Origin: CAVORB01 sp963736235
GTDB lineage: Bacteria; Pseudomonadota; Gammaproteobacteria; Chromatiales; Chromatiaceae
Length of the DNA stretch: 64,000 nt
Reading direction: 5' to 3'
Assembly: GCA_963736235.1 (NCBI GenBank)
Contig: CAVTOR010000027.1
Location: 1-64,000, forward strand
Part shown: positions 53,650 through 63,349 of the stretch, piece by piece
How positions within the stretch are numbered: position 1 is the stretch's first letter
Layout: every line of letters starts with the position of its first letter
Notes under the pieces: model-generated
Seen by the model: only the letters and a program-made list of their open reading frames with translations
Database searches by the model: none
What the model was told of the DNA's origin: nothing
Position numbers and translations under genes: made by a program

Positions 53650-55573
53650 ATGCTGCAGACGATTAGAGAACGCGCGCAAGGTTGGATCGCCTGGGCGATC
53701 GTCATTCTGATCAGTGTCCCATTCGCTCTCTGGGGCATTCAGTCATACCTTGGCGTCGGATCCGAGCCGGTGGTGGCGAGCGTCAACGGCATTGAGATCA
53801 CGCAACGGGAGCTGGATCGCCGCTATCAGGACCTCCGCCTGCGGCTGCGCGAGCAACTCGGCGCCGCTTACCGGCCCGAGCTGTTCGAGGACAAGAAGAT
53901 GCGCGCCCAGGTGCTCGATGGCATGATCCGCGACACCCTGCTCCAGCAGGTTGCCTACGAGCTAGGGCTCAGGGCTTCGGACCAGGAGCTGCGAGGGGCG
54001 ATTCTCGGCAACCCGGCCTTCCAGCGCGACGGCCGCTTCGACAACGCGGCTTACGAGCGGACGCTGGAGTTGCAGGGGATGAGCCCTCCTCAGTACGAGG
54101 AGGGTCTGCGTCAGCGTATCGTCGGCAGCCAGCTCGAGCGTGCGCTGATGGCCAGTGAGCTGGCGACGGACGCCGAGCTCGCACAAGCCGTGCGCTTGCA
54201 GAGCCAGCAGCGGGACGTTAGCTATGTCCAATTGCCGAAATCAGGTTTCGTCACCGAAGACCCGATCCCGGACGAGGACATTCGCGCCTTCTATGACGCC
54301 AATCCCTCCAGATTCGAGACCCCCGAGCGCGTGAAGATCCAGTATCTGGTGCTCGACGCCAGCGAGCTGGGTAGCACCGATGCGCCGGGCGAAGACGAGC
54401 TGCGGGCGCTCTACGAGAGCGAGATCGAGCGATTCAGCGAGCCCGAGCGCCGGCGGGTTCGACACATTCTGATCACGGTCAGCGCGGACGCCGACGACGC
54501 GGCCCAGGAAGCCGCGAAATCCCGTCTGGACGAGATCCGGACCCGCATCGAGGGTGGAGAGGACTTCGCCGCGATTGCCAAGGAACTGTCGGAGGACCCG
54601 GGCTCGGCCGGTCAGGGGGGGGATCTCGGGTCCATTGAGGCGGGGATCATGGATCCCGCTTTCGATCAGGCCGCCTTCGCCTTGGAGAAAGACGTCCTCA
54701 GTCAGCCGGTGCGCAGCCAGTTCGGCTACCACCTGATTCAGGTCACCGAGATCGAGGGCGGCGGCGTAAAGCCTCTCGAGGATGTGCGTGAGCAACTCGT
54801 CGCCGACATGACCAAGCGTGGCAGCGAGGGCCAGTTTTTCGATATGGCCGAGCGCCTCGCCAACCTCGCTTACGAAAGTCCGGACAGCCTCGCGCCGGCG
54901 GCGGAAGAGCTCGGGCTCGAGCTGCAGACCAGCGATTGGGTCGGTCGTGCCGGCGGCGAGGGTATCCTTTCCAACCGCAAGGTAATTGCGCCCGCCTTCA
55001 GCGATGAGGTGTTGCGGCAGGGGTTGAATAGCGACCTGATCGAGCCCGAGCGCAATGCGCTGCAGGCCGTGGTGCTGCGGGTGATGGAGCACGAGGAGGC
55101 TTCGGCGAAGCCGCTCGACGAGGTGCGTGACGAGATCGTCGCCGTGCTGCGCGACCAGCGGGCCGCCGAGGCGGCCGTTTCCGCGGCGCAGTCGATGGTG
55201 CAGCAACTGGAATCCGGTGCTGTTACTGACGGACGCTGCAGGCGAGTACGAAGTGTCCGAGGCCGGCCTGATCGGACGCGACGCCCCGGACATCCCGCCC
55301 GCCGTGGCCGACCTTGCCTTCTCCATGGCGCGTCCAGCGGCGGATGCGGCGAGCTATGGCAGCACGTCGCTGGCCAACGGCGATGCGGTCGTGGTGGTGG
55401 TATCGAACGTGGTCGACGGTTCCAGCGAAGGCCTCGGCGACGCCGAGCTAGCCCGTCAGCGAGTCGGGTTCAAACGGACCATCGCTGCGACCTATTACGA
55501 TGACCTGCTGGCTGATTTGCAAAGCCGCGCAAAGATCGAACGCAAACCGCTGGACGACGATTCCTCGGAGTGA
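53650..55573 (+). CDS. ppiD: Peptidyl-prolyl isomerase PpiD (one probable sequencing frameshift)
   Basis: Inner-membrane-anchored periplasmic folding factor of the SurA/PpiD class, about 640 residues. ATG 53650 (MLQTIRERAQGWIAWAIVIL); the helix AWAIVILISVPFALWGIQSY anchors it. The parvulin domain is near 270-370 (RRVRHILITVSADADDAAQE, EDPGSAGQGGDLGSIEAGIM, GYHLIQVTEI). Near 55220 the frame breaks after QQLESGA. The C-terminus continues in the next frame as TDAAGEYEVSEAGLIGRDAP and ends at 55573 (KPLDDDSSE). The same region is intact in relatives, so a one-base error is likely. Located between hupB/tRNAs and fabI, the standard position. Confidence 0.9.
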
Positions 55574-55579
55574 ATCAGC

Positions 55580-55607
55580 GGGGAGGGGCCGATGAGGCCC
55601 CATCCCC
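55580..55607. terminator. Possible bidirectional terminator between ppiD and fabI
   Basis: GC-rich stem GGGGAGGGGCC/GGCCCCATCCCC with a GATGA loop and one bulged base, lying between two convergent stop codons. No T run follows on either side, so confidence is limited. Confidence 0.5.
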
Positions 55608-55610
55608 TGC

Positions 55611-56387
55611 TCAGCCAAGCCCGAGGATGTGATATCCGGTATCCACGTAGAGCACGTCGCCGGTGATGCCCGATGCGAGATCGGAGCACAGGAAGGCCCC
55701 CGCGTTGCCCACCTCCTCGATCGTCACGTTGCGCCGCATGGGCGTGCGTTCCTCCACCTCCTTGAGCATGGTGCGGAAATCGGCGATGCCCGATGCCGCC
55801 AGGGTGCGGATGGGGCCCGCGGACACGGCGTTGACCCTCGTTCCCTCGGGGCCGAGGGAGGCCGCCAGGTAGCGTACGTTGGCCTCCAGACTCGCCTTCG
55901 CCAGGCCCATCACGTTGTAGTGGGGGACCGCCCGTACGGCGCCGAGATAGGACATGGTCAGGAGGGCGCCGTTGCGGCCCTTCATCAGCTCGCGGCCGGC
56001 CTTGGCCAGCGCGGCGAAGCTGTAGGAGCTGATGTCATGGGCGATGGCAAATCCCTCGCGGGTGACGGCGTCGACGTACTGGCCCTCCAACTGGTCGCGC
56101 GGGGCGAAGCCGATCGAGTGCACGATGCAGTCGAGTCCGTCCCAGCGCTCCGCCAAGGCCTTGAAGCAGGCATCGATCTGGTCGTCGCTGGCCACGTCCA
56201 GTGGGAGCACCACGTCCGACCCCAGCTTCGCGGCGAACTCCTCGACGCGCGATTTGAGCTTGTCCCCCTGGTAGGTGAACGCGAGCTCGGCGCCCTCCCG
56301 GTGCATTGCCTGCGCGACGCCCCAGGCGATCGAGCGGTTGCTGGCCACGCCGGTGATCAGTGCGCGTTTGTTCTGTAGAAATCCCAT
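55611..56387 (-). CDS. fabI: Enoyl-[acyl-carrier-protein] reductase FabI
   Basis: 258-residue NADH-dependent SDR enzyme of fatty-acid elongation, the target of triclosan. ATG 56387; GFLQNKRALITGVASNRSIA holds the glycine/NAD-binding site, and CIVHSIGFAPRDQLEG follows. The catalytic Y157-x6-K164 occurs in AVPHYNVMGLAKASLEANV, and the C-terminal GNAGAFLCSDLASGITGDVL is as in FabI. Convergent with ppiD, a neighbourhood shared with Pseudomonas. Confidence 0.96.
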   Translation of the reverse strand: MGFLQNKRALITGVASNRSIAWGVAQAMHREGAELAFTYQGDKLKSRVEEFAAKLGSDVVLPLDVASDDQIDACFKALAERWDGLDCIVHSIGFAPRDQLEGQYVDAVTREGFAIAHDISSYSFAALAKAGRELMKGRNGALLTMSYLGAVRAVPHYNVMGLAKASLEANVRYLAASLGPEGTRVNAVSAGPIRTLAASGIADFRTMLKEVEERTPMRRNVTIEEVGNAGAFLCSDLASGITGDVLYVDTGYHILGLG

Positions 56388-56618
56388 GGAGCTGGCCCCT
56401 TTTTCTGGTCTTCGGATTGACGGCTGACAAAGGAGGGGACCGAATGCGATCATGGGTCCCCTGCTGAATTCAGGTCCCTCTGGCGATTGATTGCCTTCGG
56501 CGCGGAGATCGAGCTCCCCGGCCAGGTGAGGAGTGGTCGTGGAGCACGTTCCGCAACGGCCCAGGATGCACGCGCCCCGGGGAGGTGGATCGATCAAGGT
56601 CTCCGGCGATTTGCCCAG

Positions 56619-58832
56619 ATGCGCAACATTACAGAATCACCGCTGAGCTGGAAAGGGGTAGCGCTGTCTCGCGCCGTCCTGGCGGGCGTATCCGCCTGGG
56701 TCCTGGCGATGCTGGCCGCCTGCGGCGAAGGGCCCTGGAACAACCCCTACCCGGAAAGTCTGGCGACTGCGAACGTCCTCTACAGCTCCTTCGAGGAGCG
56801 GCCCAAGCACCTCGATCCCGTGCGCTCCTACAGCTCCAATGAGTATGCCCTGCTTGCGCAGATCTACGAGCCGCCTCTGCAGTACCATTTCCTTCTGCGC
56901 CCTTATCGCCTGGTGCCGTTGACGGCGGAGGAGGTCCCGATTCCCCGCTATCTCGACGCCGATGGCGAGGTACTGCCAGAGAATACGCTGGCAGATCGGA
57001 TCGCCGTCAGCGAGTACCTGATACGGATCCGCCCGGAGATCCTCTACCAGCCACATCCCGCCTTCGCCAGGGACGAGCAGGGCGGCTACCGCTATCTCGA
57101 GCGGAGCGAGCATGATCTGGCCAGGATCAAGGTGCTGGCCGACTTTCCCCACACCTCCACCCGCGAGCTGACCGCGGAGGACTACGTCTATCAGATCAAG
57201 CGTCTCGCCGTTCCCTGGCTGCACTCCCCGATCTCGGGGCTGATGCAGGAGCACATACTGGACTTCAAGGAGCTCGCGGAGCGTATCGAGCTGGCCGCGG
57301 CCGAGCCGCTCGCGGACGGCGAGCGGCCGCACCTGGACCTGCGCGAGATTCCCTTCGCGGGGGCCGAGGTGGTCGATCGTTACAGCTATCGCATCCGCAT
57401 CAAGGGCAAGTATCCCCAGTTCGCCTATTGGCTGGCCATGCCCTTCTTCTCGCCCATGCCCTGGGAAGCCGATCGCTTCTACAGCCAGCCCGGGATGGCG
57501 CGGCGTAACCTCAGCCTCGACTGGTACCCGGTGGGCACCGGCCCCTTCTGGCTGAGCGAGAATAACCCGAACCTGCGCATGGTACTGGAGCGCAACCCCA
57601 ACTTCCGCGACGAGCGCTATCCCGACGAGGGCATGCCCGAGGACGCGGAGGCCGGCCTGCTCGCGGACGCCGGACGCCGCCTGCCCTTCATCGACCGGGC
57701 GGTCTACAGCCTGGAGAAGGAGAGCATCCCTTATTGGAACAAGTTTCTCCAGGGCTACTACGATAGCTCCGGCATCTCCTCCGACGCCTTCGATCAGGCG
57801 GTTCAGTTCAACATGCAGGGCGAGGCGAGCCTCACGGAGGACATGGAGCGAAAGGGCATCGAGCTGCTCACGTCGGTCGAGACCTCGATCTTCTACCTCG
57901 GCTTCAATATGCGTGACCCGGTGGTTGGCGGCGACTCCGACCGTGCGCGGCTGCTGCGGCGAGCAATCTCGATCGCGGTCGACTACGAGGAGTACATCTC
58001 CATCTTCGCCAACGGCCGTGGCGTGGCCGCCCAGGGGCCCATTCCGCCGGGGATTTTCGGACACCGGGAAGGGGAGGCGGGCGTCAACCCCTACGTCTAC
58101 GCATGGCGGGACGGGCGGCCCGAGCGTCGCGGTCTCAGCGAGGCCCGCGCCCTGATGGAAGAGGCGGGGTATCCGGGGGGGCGCGATCCGGCGAGCGGGC
58201 AGGCCCTGACACTCTATTTCGACACCACGGCGACCGGCCCGGATGACAAGGCCCGCCTCAACTGGATGCGCAAGCAGCTCGACAAGCTCGGGGTGCAGCT
58301 GGTGATCCGGGCTACCGACTACAACCGCTTTCAGGAGAAGATGCGCAGCGGCACCGGCCAGCTCTTCATGTGGGGCTGGAACGCGGATTATCCGGACCCG
58401 GAGAACTTCCTATTCATGCTCTACGGCCCCAACAGCAAGGTGGACGATGGCGGCGAGAACGCCGCCAACTACGCCAATCCCGAGTTCGATGCCCTGTTCG
58501 ATCGCATGAAGAACATGGACGACGGTCCGGAGCGGCAGGAGGTCATCGACCAGATGGTCGAGATCGTGCGCCGCGACGCCCCATGGGCCTGGGGCTTCTA
58601 CCCCAAGGCGTTCAGCCTCCACCACGCCTGGCTCGCCAATCTCAAGCCCAATCTGATGGCGAATAATACCCTCAAGTACCGCCGGCTCGACCCGGAGCTG
58701 CGGGCGCGCCGGAGGGAGGAATGGAATCAACCGGTGGTCTGGCCGTTGTGGCTGATCGCCGGTCTGGTCGCGGCCGCGGTGTTTCCCGCCGTTCGCCTCG
58801 TGCGCCGCCGGGAGCGGAGCAAGGCGCTGTGA
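56619..58832 (+). CDS. Peptide ABC transporter substrate-binding lipoprotein with C-terminal membrane helix
   Basis: 737 residues from ATG 56619. Lipoprotein signal (AGVSAWVLAMLAACGEGPWN). A family-5 solute-binding domain follows: FEERPKHLDPVRSYSSNEYA, YVYQIKRLAVPWLHSP, KYPQFAYWLAMPFFSPMPWE, SIFYLGFNMRDPVVGG and FMWGWNADYPDPENFLFML. This family binds oligopeptides; the long form and the neighbours fit the NppA/YejA type. Unusually, the C-terminus ends in a membrane helix and basic tail (VVWPLWLIAGLVAAAVFPAV, then RLVRRRERS), so the protein would be anchored at both ends. It overlaps the next gene (GTGA). Confidence 0.88.
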   Translation: MRNITESPLSWKGVALSRAVLAGVSAWVLAMLAACGEGPWNNPYPESLATANVLYSSFEERPKHLDPVRSYSSNEYALLAQIYEPPLQYHFLLRPYRLVPLTAEEVPIPRYLDADGEVLPENTLADRIAVSEYLIRIRPEILYQPHPAFARDEQGGYRYLERSEHDLARIKVLADFPHTSTRELTAEDYVYQIKRLAVPWLHSPISGLMQEHILDFKELAERIELAAAEPLADGERPHLDLREIPFAGAEVVDRYSYRIRIKGKYPQFAYWLAMPFFSPMPWEADRFYSQPGMARRNLSLDWYPVGTGPFWLSENNPNLRMVLERNPNFRDERYPDEGMPEDAEAGLLADAGRRLPFIDRAVYSLEKESIPYWNKFLQGYYDSSGISSDAFDQAVQFNMQGEASLTEDMERKGIELLTSVETSIFYLGFNMRDPVVGGDSDRARLLRRAISIAVDYEEYISIFANGRGVAAQGPIPPGIFGHREGEAGVNPYVYAWRDGRPERRGLSEARALMEEAGYPGGRDPASGQALTLYFDTTATGPDDKARLNWMRKQLDKLGVQLVIRATDYNRFQEKMRSGTGQLFMWGWNADYPDPENFLFMLYGPNSKVDDGGENAANYANPEFDALFDRMKNMDDGPERQEVIDQMVEIVRRDAPWAWGFYPKAFSLHHAWLANLKPNLMANNTLKYRRLDPELRARRREEWNQPVVWPLWLIAGLVAAAVFPAVRLVRRRERSKAL

Positions 58833-59807
58833 TCGGCTATATTCATCCGGCGGCTGGTCTATGCGGTTCCCATCCTGGTCGGCGTGAATCTGATCACTTT
58901 CCTGCTCTTCTTCGTCGTCAACTCACCGGACGACATGGCGCGCATGCACCTCGGCATGAAACGGGTGACGCCGGAGGCGGTCGAGACCTGGAAACGCGAG
59001 CACGGCTACGACAAGCCGCTGATCTACAACGCGGGGGCCGAGGGGCGCGGGCGGATGACCGACACCATCTTCTTCGACAAATCGGTCAAGCTGTTCATCT
59101 TCGATTTCGGTTCCTCGGACGGCGGCCGCGACATTGGCTACGACATCTCCCAGCGCATGTGGCCGAGCCTCGCCATCGCCGTCCCGGTGCTGCTGGTGGG
59201 GCTCGCGCTCAACATCAGCTTCGCGCTCTTCATCGTCTTCTTCCGCGCCACCTACATCGACTTCGCCGCCGTGGTGCTCCTGGTGGCCATGATGTCCATC
59301 TCTAGTCTGTTCTACATCATCGGCGGCCAGTATCTGCTGAGCAAGCTGTTCCATCTGGTACCGATTTCAGGCTATGACACCGGGGTGGCGGCCTGGAAGT
59401 TCCTGGTTCTACCGGTCATCGTCGGGGTGATCGGGGGCGTCGGAACCGGCTCGCGCTGGTACCGCACGCTGTTTCTGGAGGAGATCGGCAAGGACTATGT
59501 GCGCACCGCCCGGGCCAAGGGCCTGAGCGAGCGGGTCGTGCTGTTCCGCCATGTGCTGAAGAACGCCTTGATCCCGATTCTGACCGGCGTGGTTGTGGTG
59601 CTGCCTCTACTGTTCATGGGCAGCCTGATCACCGAGTCCTTTTTCGGCATCCCGGGGCTCGGCAGCTATACGATAGATGCCATCGGCAACCAGGACTTCG
59701 CGATCGTCAGGGCCATGGTATTCCTGGGCTCGGTCCTCTACATCCTGGGACTCCTGCTCACGGACATCTCCTATACCCTGGTGGACCCGCGGGTGCGGCT
59801 GGGTTGA
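58829..59807 (+). CDS. Peptide ABC transporter permease, YejB/NppB type (N-terminal frameshift)
   Basis: Inner-membrane permease of about 325 residues. A GTG at 58829 overlaps the previous stop and reads VIGYI. Removing one T of the TT at about 58842-58843 continues as IRRLVYAVPILVGVNLITFL, the normal first helix of this family. As read, the intact frame has no start codon before GTG 58884. Family boxes: RVTPEAVETWKREHGYDKPL, the EAA loop EEIGKDYVRTARAKGLSERV and FFGIPGLGSYTIDAIGN. The indel is most likely a sequencing error. It works with the next permease and the dual ATPase. Confidence 0.88.
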
Positions 59808-61223
59808 GTGGATAGCGTCTTGCCCGTCGTCCTCCTCACCGATGCACTGATCTACCTGCTGCTGGCGCTGGCCGTGGGGTTCGGCCTCTACGCCGCCCGC
59901 CACGAGCACCTGCGCGCCCCCTGGCGGCGCGTGGCCCGAAGCCGGATCGGGGTGGCGTCCCTGGTGGTGCTGGGCTTCTATGTCGCGATCGGCTTGCTCG
60001 ACACGATTCATTTTCACCCCCTGGAGGAGAGGCAGGAGTCCGGGCAGAAGGTCTATTCGCCGCAGATCCTTAGCCTGCTCGACCTCTGGCTGACACCGTT
60101 GCGAGATGGCCAGGAGAAGACCTATTCGGCGCCGTTCGCCACCCATCTCTTCGCCAAGGAGAGCATCGAGCTCCCGGACGGACGCATCGTCCGCGACTAC
60201 CCGCGTCTGGTCCATGGCGGAAGCCACCTGACAGACCCGGAGCGGGAGCGGGGCGGGGACATCCTGTTGCGCGCCCTGACGGGCCTGATCGAGGGCCTAA
60301 TCGCCTGGGCTTTGGTGGCGGCGGCCGTGCTGTGGATGATCGGCCGCAGACGCGGCACCGGGTCGCGGGAGACGCTGCGCGCGATCTGGCGGCGGCAGAC
60401 GGCCTTGCCCTGGCGCACCGGCCTGCTGACACTGGCCCTGATGCTAGCGATCGCCTTCATCGCCGGGGAGCTGGCGCTCAAGTATCATATCCTCGGCACC
60501 GACAAGGTGGGCGAGGACGTCTTCTATCAGAGCCTCAAGAGCATCCGCACCGGGCTCGTGATCGGCACCCTGACCACCCTGGTGATGCTGCCGGCGGCCA
60601 TCCTGCTCGGGATCATGGCTGGCTACTTCCGCGGCCTTGCGGACGATGTCATCCAGTACCTTTACACGACCCTGAACTCCATACCGGGCGTGCTCCTGAT
60701 CGCCGCCGCCATCCTCATGCTGCAGATCTACATGAGCAACCACGAGGAGGAGTTCGCCAGCCTGGTGGAGCGCGCGGACCTGCGCCTGCTGTTCCTCTGC
60801 ATCATCCTCGGCGTGACCAGCTGGACCGGACTGTGCCGCCTGCTGCGCGGCGAGTCCCTCAAGCTGCGGGAGGCGGACTATGTGCAGGCGGCCGTCGCGC
60901 TCGGCGTGAGACACTCCACGGTCATCGGCCGCCACATCCTGCCCAACGTCCTGCACATCGTGCTGATCACGGTGGTGCTGGACTTCAGCGGCCTGGTGCT
61001 GGCCGAGGCGGTGCTCTCCTACATCAACATCGGCGTCGACCCGACCATGAACAGCTGGGGCAACATGATCAACAGCGCCCGCCTTGAGCTCGCCCGCGAG
61101 CCCATGGTCTGGTGGTCCCTGGCGGCTGCCTTCCTGTTCATGTTCACCCTGGTGCTGTTCGCTAACCTGTTCGCGGATGTGGTGCGGGACGCCTTCGATC
61201 CCCGCTTGCGGGGCGCGCGCTGA
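59808..61223 (+). CDS. Peptide ABC transporter permease, YejE/NppC type
   Basis: 471 residues, GTG start immediately after the previous stop. N-terminal helices (VVLLTDALIYLLLALAVGFG), a periplasmic segment of about 100 residues, then a helix and the binding-protein-dependent permease domain: HILGTDKVGEDVFYQSLKSI, TTLVMLPAAILLGIMAGYFR, the EAA loop LKLREADYVQAAVALGVRHS and IGVDPTMNSWGNMINSAR. This is the usual YejE-like architecture with the GTD box before the first transport helix. Confidence 0.92.
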   Translation: MDSVLPVVLLTDALIYLLLALAVGFGLYAARHEHLRAPWRRVARSRIGVASLVVLGFYVAIGLLDTIHFHPLEERQESGQKVYSPQILSLLDLWLTPLRDGQEKTYSAPFATHLFAKESIELPDGRIVRDYPRLVHGGSHLTDPERERGGDILLRALTGLIEGLIAWALVAAAVLWMIGRRRGTGSRETLRAIWRRQTALPWRTGLLTLALMLAIAFIAGELALKYHILGTDKVGEDVFYQSLKSIRTGLVIGTLTTLVMLPAAILLGIMAGYFRGLADDVIQYLYTTLNSIPGVLLIAAAILMLQIYMSNHEEEFASLVERADLRLLFLCIILGVTSWTGLCRLLRGESLKLREADYVQAAVALGVRHSTVIGRHILPNVLHIVLITVVLDFSGLVLAEAVLSYINIGVDPTMNSWGNMINSARLELAREPMVWWSLAAAFLFMFTLVLFANLFADVVRDAFDPRLRGAR

Positions 61224-61254
61224 TGCGACCGGATGCGACGTCAAGCAGGTCGAT

Positions 61255-63255
61255 ATGAACGACGTTCTTCTTCAGGTCTCAAATCTCACTACCCGCCTCG
61301 GTGACGCCGAGCGCCCGGTGCGGGTGGTGGACGGGGTGGATCTCGATATCCGCCGCGGCGAGACCTTTGCCCTGCTCGGCGAGTCGGGCTGCGGCAAGTC
61401 GATGACGGCGTTGAGCCTGATGCGGCTGCTGCCGCCCTCCGGGCGCATCGTCGCGGGCAGCGTCCGGCTCGGGGAGACCGAGCTGCTGGAACTGCCGGAA
61501 GCCGAGATGCGCAAGGTGCGCGGAGGCCGCATGGCCATGATCTTCCAGGAGCCCCAGACCTCGCTGAATCCGGTGCTGACGGTCGGCCAGCAGATCGCCG
61601 AGGCGGTGCGGGTGCACCAGCAGCGCCCCCGCGCCGGGGTCCCGGCGCGGATCGTCGAGCTGCTCCGGGCGGTCGGCATTCCGGACCCGGAGCGGCGGGT
61701 CGACGAGTATCCCCATCAGCTCTCCGGCGGCATGAAGCAACGCGTCATGATCGCCATGGCCCTGGCCGGCGACCCGGAGCTCCTGATCGCCGACGAGCCC
61801 ACCACGGCGCTGGACGTCACCATTCAGGCCCAGGTGCTGCGTCTGCTCAAGGGCCTGCAGCGGGAGACCGGCATGGCGGTCTTGCTCATCACCCACGATC
61901 TTGGCGTGGTGGCCGAGACCGCAGACCGGCTCGCGGTCATGTACGCGGGTCAGATCGTCGAGACCGCCACCGCCGGCGAGTTCTTCGCCCGTCCCGCGCA
62001 CCCCTACAGCGCAAAGCTGATGGACAGCCTGCCCACCCCTGAGAAGCGGGCCGGCAGCTTGGCCGTGATTCCGGGCCGCGTGCCGCCGCTCGATCGACCC
62101 TTCACGGGCTGCCGTTTCGCCGAGCGCTGCGAGCGCGTCATGAAGCTGTGCCGGGAACGGGAGCCCGAATGGCACCGCCCATCCTCCCGACATCTGGTGC
62201 GATGCCATTTGTGGGCGGACGGCGCGCCCGCCGCGGTGCCGCCTGCGGCTGTCGAGGTCCGGCCCAGCGTCGCCGCTTCGCCTGGCGAGGCCGTGCTGAC
62301 GGTAGCCGGGCTCAAGGTCCACTTCCCGATCCACAAGGGGGTCTTCCGCCGTGTAGTGGGCCACGTCAAGGCGGTGGACGGCGTCGACATGGCGCTGCAC
62401 GCGGGCCGCACCCTGGCCCTGGTGGGGGAGTCCGGTTGCGGCAAGACCACGGTCGGAAAGGGCCTGCTCCGCCTGCTCGAGCCGACCGGGGGCTCGGTGC
62501 GCTACAAGGGGACCGATCTGGCCGGGCTCAACGGGCGGGAGATGCGCCGCTACCGCAAGGACCTGCAGATCATTTTCCAGGATCCCTTCGCCGCCATGAA
62601 CCCGCGCATGCTGGTGGGCGACATCGTCGGCGAGGGGCTGCAGGCCATGGGCCTGGAACCTGGCCGAGGCGCCCGCCGCGCCCGTGTCGCCGATCTGCTC
62701 GAGCAGGTGGGCATGGCCCCGGACGCGGCCGAGCGCTATCCGCACGAGTTCTCCGGCGGTCAGCGCCAGCGCATCTGCATCGCCCGGGCGCTGGCGGTGG
62801 AGCCCAAGGTCATCGTCTGCGACGAGCCCACCAGCGCCCTGGACGTCTCGGTCCAGGCCCAGATCCTGAACCTGCTCAAGCAGCTGCAGGACGGGATGGG
62901 CATCGCTTACCTCTTCATCACCCACAACATCTCGGTGGTGTCCTATCTCGCCCACGAGGTGGCGGTCATGTACCTGGGCCGCATCGTGGAGCGGGGCACG
63001 GTGGACGAGGTGCTGGGCGACCCCCGCCATCCCTATACTCGGGCCCTGCTGTCCGCCGTCCCGGTGGTGGACAGGGACAAGCGCCGCGAGGTCATTCGCC
63101 TGGAGGGCGATATGCCGTCTCCCGCGAATCCCCCCCCTGGCTGCCACTTTCATCCGCGCTGCCCGGAGGCGACGCCGGACTGCAGCAGGGCCTATCCGAC
63201 TGGGACGCGGTTGAGTGATACGCGCACGGTGCACTGCATACGGGCTGACGAATAG
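61255..63255 (+). CDS. Dual-domain peptide ABC transporter ATPase, YejF/NppD type
   Basis: 666 residues from ATG 61255. Two ABC domains in one chain. The first has Walker A GESGCGKSM at 42-49, signature LSGGMKQRVMIAMAL and Walker B LLIADEPTTALDV. The second has Walker A GESGCGKTT at 391-398, signature FSGGQRQRICIARAL and Walker B VIVCDEPTSALDV. Each is followed by the oligopeptide-ATPase C-terminal region (GCRFAERCERVMKLC and GCHFHPRCPEATPDC). The cysteines of these tails occur in related DppD/F enzymes that bind an iron-sulfur cluster. It energises the transporter encoded just upstream. Confidence 0.95.
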   Translation: MNDVLLQVSNLTTRLGDAERPVRVVDGVDLDIRRGETFALLGESGCGKSMTALSLMRLLPPSGRIVAGSVRLGETELLELPEAEMRKVRGGRMAMIFQEPQTSLNPVLTVGQQIAEAVRVHQQRPRAGVPARIVELLRAVGIPDPERRVDEYPHQLSGGMKQRVMIAMALAGDPELLIADEPTTALDVTIQAQVLRLLKGLQRETGMAVLLITHDLGVVAETADRLAVMYAGQIVETATAGEFFARPAHPYSAKLMDSLPTPEKRAGSLAVIPGRVPPLDRPFTGCRFAERCERVMKLCREREPEWHRPSSRHLVRCHLWADGAPAAVPPAAVEVRPSVAASPGEAVLTVAGLKVHFPIHKGVFRRVVGHVKAVDGVDMALHAGRTLALVGESGCGKTTVGKGLLRLLEPTGGSVRYKGTDLAGLNGREMRRYRKDLQIIFQDPFAAMNPRMLVGDIVGEGLQAMGLEPGRGARRARVADLLEQVGMAPDAAERYPHEFSGGQRQRICIARALAVEPKVIVCDEPTSALDVSVQAQILNLLKQLQDGMGIAYLFITHNISVVSYLAHEVAVMYLGRIVERGTVDEVLGDPRHPYTRALLSAVPVVDRDKRREVIRLEGDMPSPANPPPGCHFHPRCPEATPDCSRAYPTGTRLSDTRTVHCIRADE

Positions 63256-63349
63256 GCCACCGCGCTCTGGGGCGATTTGCGCATCGCCGGTGTCTCGTCC
63301 GCCGTTGCCGAACCGGTTTCCTTTATCCGCCCTGAGGGAGGACTCAACG

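Noticed and set aside
61279..63234. 651-codon open frame opposite the ABC ATPase, and similar long antisense frames opposite the substrate-binding protein and Pat genes
   Set aside because: Same shadow effect of codon bias. Histidine/glycine/arginine-rich nonsense with no homology that I can recognise.
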